From NCBI GenBank assembly GCA_028551475.1, contig CM052362.1:20070021-20134020 (forward strand): a stretch of 64,000 nt of DNA, given 5' to 3'. How positions within the stretch are numbered: the first letter of the stretch is position 1; every line of letters begins with the position of its first letter. Below the pieces are notes generated by a model. That model was given only the letters and a program-made list of their open reading frames with translations. It did no database searches and was not told the DNA's origin. This document shows, piece by piece, positions 49,321 through 60,390 of this stretch. This DNA comes from Casuarina equisetifolia (Eukaryota > Streptophyta > Magnoliopsida > Fagales > Casuarinaceae). A program made the translations under genes and the position numbers.

Positions 49321-51504
49321 TTAAATAAAATCCAATGTGATCTTATAATGGGAAAGAGAAAAAAGAAAACAACTACTCCATTAAAGTTAAGTTCTTTTTT
49401 TGAAATGATAATTTTGTGAAAATAGAATTTTTTTTTTTTTTGACGAGAGATTGTCTCTTGTTACTTTACGGTTGCATTTGCTTTCAAATTTTTTTCTTTA
49501 TGAAATTATATATTGCATGTCATATTCTACATGATCGATGTAGAATGTGACATATATCTTTTTACCAAGTACGGCTTTTTAGCTCAATTTATTTGGTTTT
49601 ATTTGACAGACAAATTAGAATAAATATCTAACGATATGAACATTCAACTCACTTTGTTCAAACAACCTTCTAGACATTTCTAGAGGTTCTTTTATTCTTT
49701 GCATACGGTTTTAAAAAATAAAATTAACTTGTTTAATGAGATCTATGTTTTGCTGGGTGCGCCTCTAAAGTTATTTATTTGAAATATTTTGTGCAAAGGA
49801 GTTTTATTTGGAAGACTTTGTACGCAAGAAGTACCTCTTGGAGCTCTTTTTGCTATCATAATCCAATCCTCAATTACACATTTCGTAGTAAGTAATTTGA
49901 TCTAATTACTTCAAGTTATAGCTGCTGTAGGAATGGCCAGACCATGCTTCAAAAGGTCCTTCAACTGATATGTTAATTCAAGAGTGAAAAAGTAGCAGTT
50001 CCAAGAGTGATAAGTCACACTAAAAACAACTACCAATTAAATTATGCTCGAATATCAAATCCAAGATTGATATACACAGTGTGGTAAGTACACCAAACTG
50101 TTAACAAAATTTGAAGTGCACACCGTCTCTTTCCAAATCCTTCGATACAGAAAACGAGGAGTCGTGCATGAATTACGATGAATCATCATAGTTGTTAAAT
50201 ATTTTTGTTTGTTTTCTTCTTTTTTATTTGGCTATTTGATGCTGGTCCAGTGGTACATGACTCTTGAAACACTGTACTCTTTGGACCTCCCACTGTGAGA
50301 GGGACTTTAATTATATGAGTAAATGATCCTCATACATTAAGTCAAGAAAACCACCTACTGCGTTGCTTACGTTGTTTCATAATATTTCCATCTGCATGGG
50401 CACCTTTTTCCTTACCTGTTTCTGAACCCAAAATCAGTATGGGGAATGTTTTCAGAAGAAAATTGAGTTCATTATTGATTTTTGACTGGAGTTAATCACA
50501 TTATATTTGTTGTTTATATCTTTTTCAAGCCACTTATGTTAGGTGCCTCGATTTTGTATTAGAATTCCCTTTAATAGTAAGTAATTTCTGTAATAGAAAA
50601 TAGGAAAAAAAATACTGGCTCCTTTCCTTTTTCATTTTATGAACTGTGATGTAACCCACTAGCTACTGACCTATTGCCTTGGCCTCCAACGTACTTCAAA
50701 TATTCGGATGATTGAAATCCTCTTAGCAACTGATAGCTCTAGCAGTACTCATATTGTTTCTTTTTGATTGGTTAAAATAATTGGAGAACGAAAGAAAAAT
50801 AAGGTTAAATCCCTAAATATAAAAACAAATGCTTTTACAAACTTAATCGTAATTGACATAATCAAACAAATAAAATACCTTTGCTTCAGTTTACATGTTT
50901 TTACAAACTTGTATTGAAGTTATAAAAGTTTTGCTTATTTAATACTTCAGTTCGAATTATATAGAAATAAAGACTCAAGTCAAATTTGAGTAACGTAAAA
51001 TTTGGTTCCTTTACAAATTCAGACTAAACATCATAGTCTATTGATAAGGACACATGACCAACTCTAATTCAAAAGGGACTGAGAGGCTTATGTCTTTGTT
51101 AGTTTGCCTAAATGTCTATCAGTTAGAAAATGAATCTCCGCATGGTATCCCAATCAGGTCCTGTAATTAAATGTAGACCTCCACGCGTCTTTGAAAATTA
51201 AAAACTAGTACTAGTCTTCTTACTATAACATTAAAAAGTTACTATTTGGCATGTTATGCATTGTAACATTAAAGTCTTGTGAAAATATTTTTGTTATATG
51301 AATAAAAGAAAAGTCAAGTATGTTACATGCTCTAAACATTAGTTCCAAGGTTCTTATTTGAAATAGTATTTTGATAGGATATAAACCAAGACATTTAGTG
51401 AATTCACATCTAATTGAGTTGGTGAATTCTATTGAAAACGTTTTATATCTTTCAGAGAGAAACGTTAATTTTTTTTAATTTATAAAAAGACATGGGTGGA
51501 AGTA

Positions 51505-51840
51505 TATTAGAGTGTGATGATCTATTTTAAAACCTTAAGGTATTATATGAAAAAAATCTCATTATTTATAAGTTTAAAAATTTATCTTCATGCATCTAAT
51601 ATAGTCAACACCTACCTTTAACACTCTCTCTTATATATATGCTAGTACAAGCATTGCATACAGATTAAAGTTCAAGTTTGGGACATAGAATATTACAGAG
51701 CCGATGCTTATCCATGCTTTTGATATCATATTAAAGTGTAAAAGTTCATTATAAAACTTTAAAATATTAAGTGAGAAACTTCAATACTTATAAGCTCAAG
51801 AATTTACATTTTCAATGTGGAACTATATTCACCTCTAACA
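51505..51840 (-). mobile_element. TRIM mini LTR retroelement 3 (fossil)
   Basis: Terminal repeats 51505-51623 and 51729-51840 (about 119 and 112 bases) end in TTTAACA and TCTAACA. The minus strand has a primer-binding-like TGATATCAAAAGC beside the right repeat and a purine-rich tract beside the left. A perfect 5-bp target repeat AAGTA flanks it (51500-51504 and 51841-51845). The paralogue at 58633-58642 shows a single AAGTA with no insertion. It is non-coding. Confidence 0.85.
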
Positions 51841-51959
51841 AAGTACAACCATCCTTAAAAAAAATAAAAAAGAAATGGTTTTATTCCATCATTGATAACA
51901 AAAATGACGTTATCATCTTTACTATCTATAAATTACTAAAAACCCACTTTCACCGTAGC

Positions 51960-52600
51960 GAGAGCCCTATCTGCAGCATCCAGAGCCCTGCAACCTAGCT
52001 TCTTCCCTGGAGAAGAAAGTATGATCAGCTCTGGCAGACAGCCAAACCTTAACCAAGACATACCCCTATGCTTTCTTTTGGCAGATATTGCCCGTCGTTC
52101 ATTGCATCCTTTTCTCACCTGACAATGTTGCGGGCCAAAATCATAGATTAGATCCAACTAGCCGAAGATACCGAGAATCAGAATAGATGCCTTATTCAAG
52201 AATGGGTGAATTCATGCCTGACGTCAACAGGTATTTCTTAAGAAGAACCTGCGTTTGGTTCCAGATTTCAAACCAGATTTGGCATCAACGAACTTTGGCT
52301 GTTCATGAGAACAATGAAGTATAATCTATATCAACTTAAGTCCTCTCTGCACTTTGTTGTCTCCTCCGCCTGAAGCTTAGAGAATGATGAGCTTCGATAT
52401 GGACGTGAGAAGTTTTGTTTGGACAGCTACGGTGCGCACAGAGAAGAAAAGCAAATAACATCAATCATGTTCGAGAGCACCAACGTTCACGGCACTTGTC
52501 TCGACCATAAAGAGTTTGGGATTACCGATGGTCGCTTGGAGCGACATGGCTGGCCTAGAGAGAGAAGCGCGCGAAAGATGCCACTTATGTATTAACAATA
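51960..52600. other. Conserved block upstream of the small membrane protein, first copy
   Basis: This block is more strongly conserved with 58740-59370 than the surrounding spacer. In the second copy it holds a 130-codon plus-strand frame (58972-59364). Here the same frame is interrupted, so constraint on a protein is doubtful. It may be a gene relic or the promoter of the membrane protein gene that follows. Confidence 0.4.
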
Positions 52601-52906
52601 GTGAGGAATAGTAATGCCTCGCGGGTGAATTTCCTGTACAAGGAGCAAACTGCCAAACTAGTTGAAGTTTGAAGCAATTTATGTGTGTAGGACGTCTTGA
52701 AGTTTATCATCTCTTTTTGTCATGAAATTTAAATAAATAAAATGTCTCTTTAATTATTATTTTATAAATTTTCTTTTTTCTTTTTTAAAAAATTTAAAAT
52801 GAGAACTATGGGAAGCTATCTGTAAATTTCCCGGTCGTTGCCAAGTCAACTCACTCCTATATATAGAAGGATCAGTCGGGATTAACTCCGTCCTACAGAG
52901 AGCAAG

Positions 52907-53473
52907 ATGAGGCTAATGTCTGGCAATCCATCGGCTTATGATAGTTTGGAGCTTCAGGAGCTCCAGGACATTTACAACGAACTCGTTGACATCAACAAGT
53001 GACAAGAAAAACTGGTTCAATACCATGAGAGTCGAGCCCTGAACTTAACCATTACATACCTGATACTGCGGGGTTGTGTATTTTTTGTAGTAGCCTCTCC
53101 TGGATTGTCCGCGGCTCTGCGATGTGAATACTGGTGGGTACCTTTTGTATTTGTTCTATCATTATCTGTAGTTTACTTCATCGTCTTCATAGATGCGGTG
53201 AACACGTTTTACTGGACACTATATAATCTAGACGTCAACCGCATCGATCAGCAAGACATGTACGCGAGGATTTGTGAAGCTAAAGAGAAAACAAAAGGCC
53301 ACAGTACGATACGAATTGATGGGGAGCCGAGTAATGAACGGAGGCCTGATCCTCTGCTGTTGTTCAAACGAAAATTATGTATTAGTATCATCTTTTCAAC
53401 TTCGATTGTCATTACGATCATGGAGTTTGCTTGCGGATTATTCCTGTTAAAAAGAAGCAACGGTCGGTGTTGA
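52907..53473 (+). pseudogene. Small three-pass membrane protein, first copy, in-frame stop
   Basis: This is the paralogue of the intact gene at 59652-60200. The ATG at 52907 sits in the same context as the intact start. At codon 32 (53000-53002) AGA has become TGA (ATCAACAAGTGA). Downstream the frame stays open for 156 codons and keeps the membrane segments (WWVPFVFVLSLSVVYFIVF, ISIIFSTSIVITIMEF) and the link VNRIDQQDMYARICEAKEK. A start inside the remaining frame, for example the ATG at 53105, would give only a truncated product. The C-terminus ends LFLLKRSNGRC and is longer than in the other copy. Confidence 0.75.
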
Positions 53474-54029
53474 CAATCTAACCAAATGCAAGTTGCCAAG
53501 TGTTTGCCTGTGATGAGAGCAAAAACTATTTGGGGCCTCTTGATCCATATTCGAATTAGGTGTGTGCGTGTGTTTAGTGGGCAACTTATATGGTGCACTT
53601 TGTATGAATTCTTAAATAAAGATGTGATGCCATGTTAATATCATGAAGTGATTAAGTTGTTAGACTGTTTTGAATAATCCTTACTGAAGTAGGCTTATAT
53701 CAATGGGAATTATTGAATTACTAATTTATTTTTGAATAAATGATTTTGTGATCCATTCATTTGAGACATTTAGATTCTTAATTGTTAAATATGAACTACC
53801 TAGTATGGGCTAATGTGGGCTAGTGTTGCCATATAGAATTGTGATGAGTGAGATTATATAAACAACACATTCAATAAATAGCTAAATCTCTCATTTAACT
53901 TTCAACATATGTAGTAAAGATCTACATTTTGTGAAGATTATATATTATTGGTAAATTAAGAGATATTGAGTTTGAAATTATAGTTCAAGCTCATTAGGGA
54001 CAAAATCGAAAAAACTAGGTAAAAGAATA

Positions 54030-55850
54030 TTATACTACAACATTTGTAGAAAAGAGATTTAAAGAGAGACATCGTGAACTCCTTGATCTTGGAAGGTGCT
54101 CTAGTGAGTTTTAGCTACCGTGACTTACAAATCCGGACATGGAACTTTTCCCAATTGCTTGGAATAGGTACGTAATGTTTATAAAATTCAATGCTAAAAC
54201 TTCCAGGAACAAACATTATGAAACAGAGGATACTGTATTAATCATTAGTTTTCATCATGCCATTTACACTAATGCATTGTCTCTTTTGCAGGGGGATTTG
54301 GGAGTGTATATAAAGGAAGCCTTGCAGATGGGACATTGGTTGCAGTAAAGAAACTAGATAGAGTGTTGCCTTATGGGGAAAAAGAATTCATAACTGAAGT
54401 GAACACTATTGGCACCATGCAATCACATGAACTTGGTCCAACTTTGTGGATACTGCTTTGAAGGGTCACAACGGTGAGTGTTGCTCAGTGTCTGTCAATT
54501 ATTTCATGACTTGTTGAAGCATACAACATTTGAAAATGTTTGATGCTTCATGATTAGTAAAATCTGAAATTTGACTACTTATAATTCTTCGTCTTGTGCT
54601 TTGGTATTCAGTAGGCTCTTAATGTATAGGTTTAAGAAAAACGGGTCCTTGGACAAATGGATCTTTCCTTTGTATCATTGCCAAGATAGGCTTCTCAATT
54701 GGCTAACTCGCTCTCATATAGTTGTTGTTATTGCACAAGAGATTGCCTATTTCCTTGAGTAGTGTAGAAATCAAATAGTACACTATGATATCAAGCCAGA
54801 AAACATCTTGCTAGATAAGAACTTTAATCCAAAAGTATCTGATTTTGGACTAGTTAAGTTAATGGAAAGAGAGCACTCATAGGTTGTCACTATGGTAAAG
54901 GAATTAAAGGCTATTTGGCACCTGTAAGAAGCATGCTTATCTCCCTAAAAGTTCTTGTAAGAAGTAGGGATATTACTACTAATAAAGCTGAGGAACTCAA
55001 CATCTATGACTAATATAAGACAATCTCTAACACCCCTTGCATGTGTAGCCTACCAAGGACAAACATGGAAATACACTCACACCTGGACGGTAATTACGAC
55101 ATAAATTAATTAAGGGGAGGGCCACCACCGAGACTGCCTGGGACCAAACTTACTCTAATACCATATAAGAAGTAGACTTATCTCCCTAAAAAGCTTTGTA
55201 AAGAGTAAGGATATCACTACTAATAAAGTTGAGGAACTCGACTTCTGAGACCAATGTAGGACAATCTCCAACAACACCAGAATGGATTAGTAACTGTCCT
55301 ATAATAATGAAGGCTGATGTTTATAGTTATGAAATGCTTCTTTAAGAGATTGGTGGGGGGAGAAGAAATCTTGACATGTCTTTCGATGTCGAGAACTTTT
55401 TCTATCCTGGATGGACTTTCAACGTATCCTTCAATATGATGCTTTAGTTTAATTAAAGCAAGTATTTCTTTATTTCGCTAATTACTAGATTCTAGTTGTA
55501 TGAAAATTACTAATGATAGCAATGGTGGATCTATTTTAGGAGATGACAAATGGGACACTAATAAAAGTTACAAATAGGCAATTGGGAGGAGCAGTAGAAG
55601 AAAAAAAGCTCATAAGAGCTCAAAAAGTTGCATTGTGGTGCATGTAGGACAAGGTGTTTCATGAGACCTTCCATGGGGGAAGTGACAAAGATGTTTGAAG
55701 GATCGATTGACATCAGCATGCCGCCATAGAGCAATGAAGAGAGAGTTTAATCATTTTAGTTCCTTCACAATCAATAGCCATCCTTCTTCTTGTGCTACAT
55801 GTAGTTATTCCACAATGTCACCTAGATAGTGAAGGTAATGCAAAACATCT
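54030..55850 (+). pseudogene. Decayed kinase-domain copy of the lectin receptor kinase
   Basis: This copy corresponds to 44885-46440, exons and introns alike, and starts inside the membrane helix, so it lacks the lectin part, the signal peptide and a promoter. The nucleotide-binding loop survives ([14 protein letters not shown]). The catalytic HCDIKPEN has become HYDIKPEN, several in-frame stops occur, and a TRIM element interrupts the activation segment after the GYLAP-coding stretch. No functional kinase can come from it. Confidence 0.88.
54923..55273 (-). mobile_element. TRIM mini LTR retroelement 4 inside the kinase pseudogene (fossil)
   Basis: Terminal repeats 54923-55032 and 55164-55273 are 110 bases each and about 80 % alike. 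They end TCTAACA and TCCAACA, so TGTT on the element's strand. The minus strand shows a good primer-binding site (TGGTATTAGAGTAAG) directly after the right repeat and a purine tract (GCAAGGGG) before the left one. The flanking target repeat is GCACC/ACACC (54918-54922, 55274-55278), one mismatch. The internal part is about 130 bases and non-coding. The intact kinase gene gives the empty site at about 45770. Confidence 0.88.
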
Positions 55851-58739
55851 ACAAAAGGGTCCTTTCGCAACTTCATGCTAGGCATAGACTTAAGACTTTC
55901 CACGCGATATTGACTTGGTTAAATTGTTTTAGATATATATCTAATACTTTAGAGGTTATTTTCTTTTTATTAGTAAGTATTCTTATAAGTATTTTATTAA
56001 GATTCTTGAAAATATCTGCATAAGATTTTCTTTGATGATACCTTAAAAATGAAAGATTATTAAAAAAAAAAACCTTAAAGGGGACCAAAAAAATAAAAGA
56101 AAGATTGCGATATGTGAGGATGACAATTGAGGGATGTTTCTTTATGTAGCTGTTATTAGTCAAGATGCAGCCTTATGATAGAGCATAGTTGTGAATGCTA
56201 AGATTAAGATTAACCGTATGTAGGTTTGTGTGGGTTTTGTAAACAATATCATTGTATTGAATTGGTAGCCGTATGAGTAACAATGAATATATGATATTGT
56301 ATTGATTCAAATTACCATAAATTTTATCTTTTGCTTATTTATAACATGACATATATGTCTATGCATTCGTGCAATGCATCTTTTTTCATAACATTACTAA
56401 TACTGTGAAAGTTTGTATGAGAGAAATCTTGCAAGTTAAATGTCATGAAAGCTTTTCACCAGAGTGTTCGATTTCGTTTTCTCTAGGGATGATCTACTTT
56501 TAATTTCAATGGACCTCTTTTTTTATTTATTTTTAAATACTCCATTTGCAGGCTTTACTTGGACTAAGTAGGAAGAGGCCTAAAGCCAGAAGCAATCTTA
56601 TTATGGGAAAAAAAATTAAATAAAAATTACTCCTTTAAAGTTGAACTTTTCTTTTGAAATGATAATTTCGTAAAAAATGGAACTTTTTTTGTTTTGAAGA
56701 ATGATTTTCTCTTGTTACTTTTCAGTTGGATTTGCTTGTAAATCTTTTTTTTTTCATTTTCTCTTTTTTGCTTACAAAATTTCATCACGCTTTATGAAAC
56801 TATATATTGTATGTGATATCCTGCGTGATTAGGTAAAATTTTATTTTTCACTAAGCAATGGGACTCCGCTCCTATTTGTCAATTGTTGAACTAGAGGCAA
56901 GTTACCTATATCTTCAACTATCCATTACCAAAAACGGCTTTTTAACTCTTTCCTTGATTTATTTGGTTTTATTTGATAGATGAATTAGAATAGATACCCA
57001 ACGATATGAACATTCAACTCTAACTTTTTTAAAAGTAACTTCTAGACATTTCTAGAGGATCTTTTATTCTTTGCACATGGTTAAAAAAAAATGACCTACT
57101 TGTTTAATTGAGAATTATGTTTTACAAGGAGTGCCTTTAAAGTTATTTATTTGAATACAAGGAGTTTTGTTTGGAAGACTTAATACACACAAAGTACCTC
57201 TTAGAAATTTTTTCGCTATCATTATCTAATCCTTAATTACACATTAAGTAGTAAAACCACCGTTATAGAAAACATTGCCTAACATGAAGGTGTTGAAGAT
57301 TTTTGTTTCTTTTCTACTTTTTTATTTGGCTATTTTATAGTTAGACCACTTTAAACTTTTGATCAAGTGGACTCACCAATTAAGGATCTGACCTAATTAT
57401 CACTAGACTGAACTAAGGAAGTCCCATAACTGTATTTTCTTAGATGTCCCATACAATGAAAGTACTACAAACATATAACCACTTGAACACAACTCAATGG
57501 ACCTCCCACTATTGAGTGGGACTTGACTTAAGACTAAATAATCCTCGTACATTAAGTCAAGAAAGCCACCTATTGCGTTGCGAATATTTCCATATGCATG
57601 GACACGTTTCTCCTTACCTCTTTTTTGAACTCCAAATCAATAAGGGGAAAGTTTTTAGAAGAAAATTAAGCTCATTCTTGATTCTTGACTGATGTTAATC
57701 ACATTGTATTTGTTGTTTAAATCTTTTTCAAGCCACTTATGTTAGGTGCCTAATTAATTTTTGTAATAGAAAGTAGGAAAAAATACTGGCTCCTTTCCTT
57801 TTTCATTTTATGAAGTTTGAATGAACAGAGAACTGGTACTTCAAATACTCGGATGATTGAGGTCTTCTTGGAAACTAATAGCTCCAGTTATCTTAGTACT
57901 CATATTTCTTCTTCTGATATTTCTGAATATTTTTAAAACAATTTGAGAATAAAAGAAAATTAAAGTTAAATCCCTAAATTTAAAAACAGATGCTTTTAAA
58001 AACTTAATCGTAATTGATATAATCAAACAAATTAAAAAAATTGCTTCAGTTTATATATCCTTACAGATTTGTATTGAAGTTATACAAGTTTTGCTCATTT
58101 AATACATAGAAATAAGGACTTAGTCAAATTTGCGTAACGTATAGTTTGATTCCTTGACAATTTCAAACTAAACATCATAGTCTGGTGATAAAGAAACCCA
58201 ACCAAACCCTGATAGAAAAGTATTTTGGCTGAAAATTGGAGATGTTGATGTCTTTTGTTAGCATGCCTAAAAGTCTTATGGGTTAGAAAATGTCTCTCCG
58301 CGTGGTATCCCAATGAGGTCCTGCAATTAAATGAGGTCCTCCATGTGTTTGAAAATTAAAAGCTAGTACTAGTCTTCTGACTATAACATTAATAGTTACT
58401 GTTTGGAATGTTGTGCGTTGTAACATCAAAGTCTTGTGCAAACCTTATTCTTTTTGAAAAAAAAGGAAAAATCAAGTATGTTTCATGTTCTAAACATTAA
58501 TTCCCAGGTTTCATAAGATACAAATCAAGACTATAAGAGAATTTACATCTATCGAGTTGATGTATTGAAAAAAAAATTTATATCTTTCAGGGAGAAATGT
58601 TGAATGTTTTTTATTTATAAAAAGAGGTGGGTGGAAGTACAACCACCCTTAAAAAAAAAAAAAGAGATAGTTTTATTCCGTCATCGATAGCAAAAATGAA
58701 GGTATCATCTTTACTATCTGTAAATTACGACAAACCCAC

Positions 58740-59400
58740 CTTTCCATATGCAGCATCCAGAGCCCCTGCAACCCAGTTTCTCCTCTGGAGAAGAAAGTAC
58801 GATCAGCAAAGGTGGATAGCAAAACCCTTAGCAGGACATATTCTTATGCTTTCCTTTGGCAAATATTGCTTGTCGTTCATTGCATCCTTTTCTCTCCTGC
58901 CAATGTTGCGAACCAAAATCATAGATTAGATCCAAGTAGCTGAAGATACGGGCAATCAGAATAGATGCCTTATGCAAGAATGGCCGAATTCATGCCTGAC
59001 ATCAACAGGTATTTCTGAAGATGAACCAGCGTTTGGTTCCGGATTTCATACCACATTTGGCATCAACGGAGTTTGGCCGTTCGTGAGAACAAGGATGCAA
59101 AATCTATATCAACTTAAGTTCTCCTCTCTGCACTTTGTTGTCTCCTCCGCCTGGAGCTTAGAGAAAGATGAATTTCCATATATGGACATAAGAAGTTTGG
59201 TTGTACAGCTACGGTGCGTAGAGAAAATAAAAGCAAGTAACATCAATCATGTTCAAATAACACCAACGTTCACGGCACTTGTCTCGACCATTAAGAGTTT
59301 GGGATTTGATGGATCTCATGGTCGTTTAGTGCGACATGGCTGGCCTAGACAGAGAAGCGCGTGAAAGATGCCACCCATGGATTAACAATAGTGAGGAACG
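58740..59400 (+). other. Conserved block with a 130-codon open frame, second copy
   Basis: The frame 58972-59364 (starts MQEWPNSC, ends RQRSA) is open here and interrupted in the first copy. No motif is recognised. The block also continues to the left (58745-58930). High conservation against neutral surroundings suggests past function, as a protein or as upstream regulation of the next gene. I cannot decide which. Confidence 0.35.
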
Positions 59401-59651
59401 GCAATGCCTCAGCAGGTGAATTTGCTATACAAGAAGCAATGCCTGGCTCTGTTGAGAGCTTGGAAAATTTGAGTCCCACGTTCGGTGTGCGCGTGGGTGC
59501 ATGTTTATTATAAAAAGAAAAAAAGGGTTTGAAGGTAAAAAAAAAAGAAGCTTAAAAGTTTCCTGGAAAGTTCCCGTCGTTGACTCAGTCAAGAGTGCGT
59601 GGCCACAATAAAAGAAGGATCAGTTGGGGTTGATGTCCCACTGAGAGCACG

Positions 59652-60200
59652 ATGGCGCCACCGTCTGGCCATCCATCTGTGCATGATGGTGCGGAGCTTG
59701 AGGAGCTTCAAAATATTTACAACGAGCTCGTTGACATCAACAAGAGACAAGAAAAACTGGTTCAATACCATGAGAGTAGAGCTCAGAACTTAACCATTGC
59801 GTACCTGATACTGCTTGGTGGTCTATATTTCATAGCAGTCTCTCAAGGATCGTCCGCGTCTCTGCAATGTCAATACTGGTGGGTACTTTTTGTAATTGTC
59901 CTCTCATTTTCTGTTGTTTACTTCATCGTCTTCATAGATGCCGTGTACAAGTTTTACTGGACACTATATAACCTAGACATAAACCGCATCGATCAGCAAG
60001 ACATTTATGCGAGGATTTGTGAAGCTAAAGACAAAACAAAAAGCCATACTACGATACCAGTTAATGGGGAGCCGAGTGATGAACGGAGGCCTGATCCTCT
60101 GCTGCTGCTCAAACGAAAATTATGTATTAGTATCATCTTTTCAGCCTTGATTGTCATTACGATTATGGAGTTGTATGCTTGCCGATTATTTTTTTGTTAA
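59652..60200 (+). CDS. Small three-pass membrane protein of unknown family, intact copy
   Basis: An intronless frame of 182 residues. Residues 15-45 form a charged helix likely to coil (ELEELQNIYNELVDINKRQ). Three hydrophobic segments follow, at about 48-63, 76-99 (WWVLFVIVLSFSVVYFIVF) and 154-173 (CISIIFSALIVITIMEL). A hydrophilic, basic loop of about 55 residues (INRIDQQDIYARICEAKDK to LLLLKRKL) lies between the second and third. The start is the first ATG after a spacer and matches the start context of the first copy. The C-terminus differs from the first copy by a small indel near 60185 and ends CRLFFC. I do not recognise the family. It sits beside a lectin kinase in both module copies. 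Confidence 0.7.
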   Translation: MAPPSGHPSVHDGAELEELQNIYNELVDINKRQEKLVQYHESRAQNLTIAYLILLGGLYFIAVSQGSSASLQCQYWWVLFVIVLSFSVVYFIVFIDAVYKFYWTLYNLDINRIDQQDIYARICEAKDKTKSHTTIPVNGEPSDERRPDPLLLLKRKLCISIIFSALIVITIMELYACRLFFC

Positions 60201-60390
60201 AAAGAAGCACCGGTCGGTGTTTGACAATCCAACCCAAAGCATGTTAGCAAGTACCTGACTTGTTGAGAGTAAACACTATTTGGGACCTCTAGATCCATTT
60301 TCGAATTAGGTGTGTGCGTGTCTGTTTAGTGGGCAACTTCTATGGTGCCCTTTGTATGAATTAAAGATGCGATGTTAATATCATGAAGTG

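Larger units (their letters stand above)
48216..53650. repeat. Module C, first copy, right part
   Basis: This part aligns with 55860-60390 over most of its length, at roughly 85 % by eye. Extra blocks in this copy include two TRIM elements (48986-49320, 51505-51840) and about 300 bases near 49900-50200. The region ends just after the small membrane protein gene. Confidence 0.85.
55860..60390. repeat. Module C, second copy, right part
   Basis: This copy is collinear with 48216-53650 but shorter. It lacks the two TRIM insertions and the (AAAT) expansion and has its own insertion of about 120 bases near 57345-57480. It ends after the small membrane protein gene, where the spacer becomes unique. 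Confidence 0.85.

Noticed and set aside
55032-55163. Cassandra-type TRIM (5S rRNA in the LTR)
   Set aside because: The terminal repeats of the four TRIM-like elements show no 5S gene promoter boxes that I can see.
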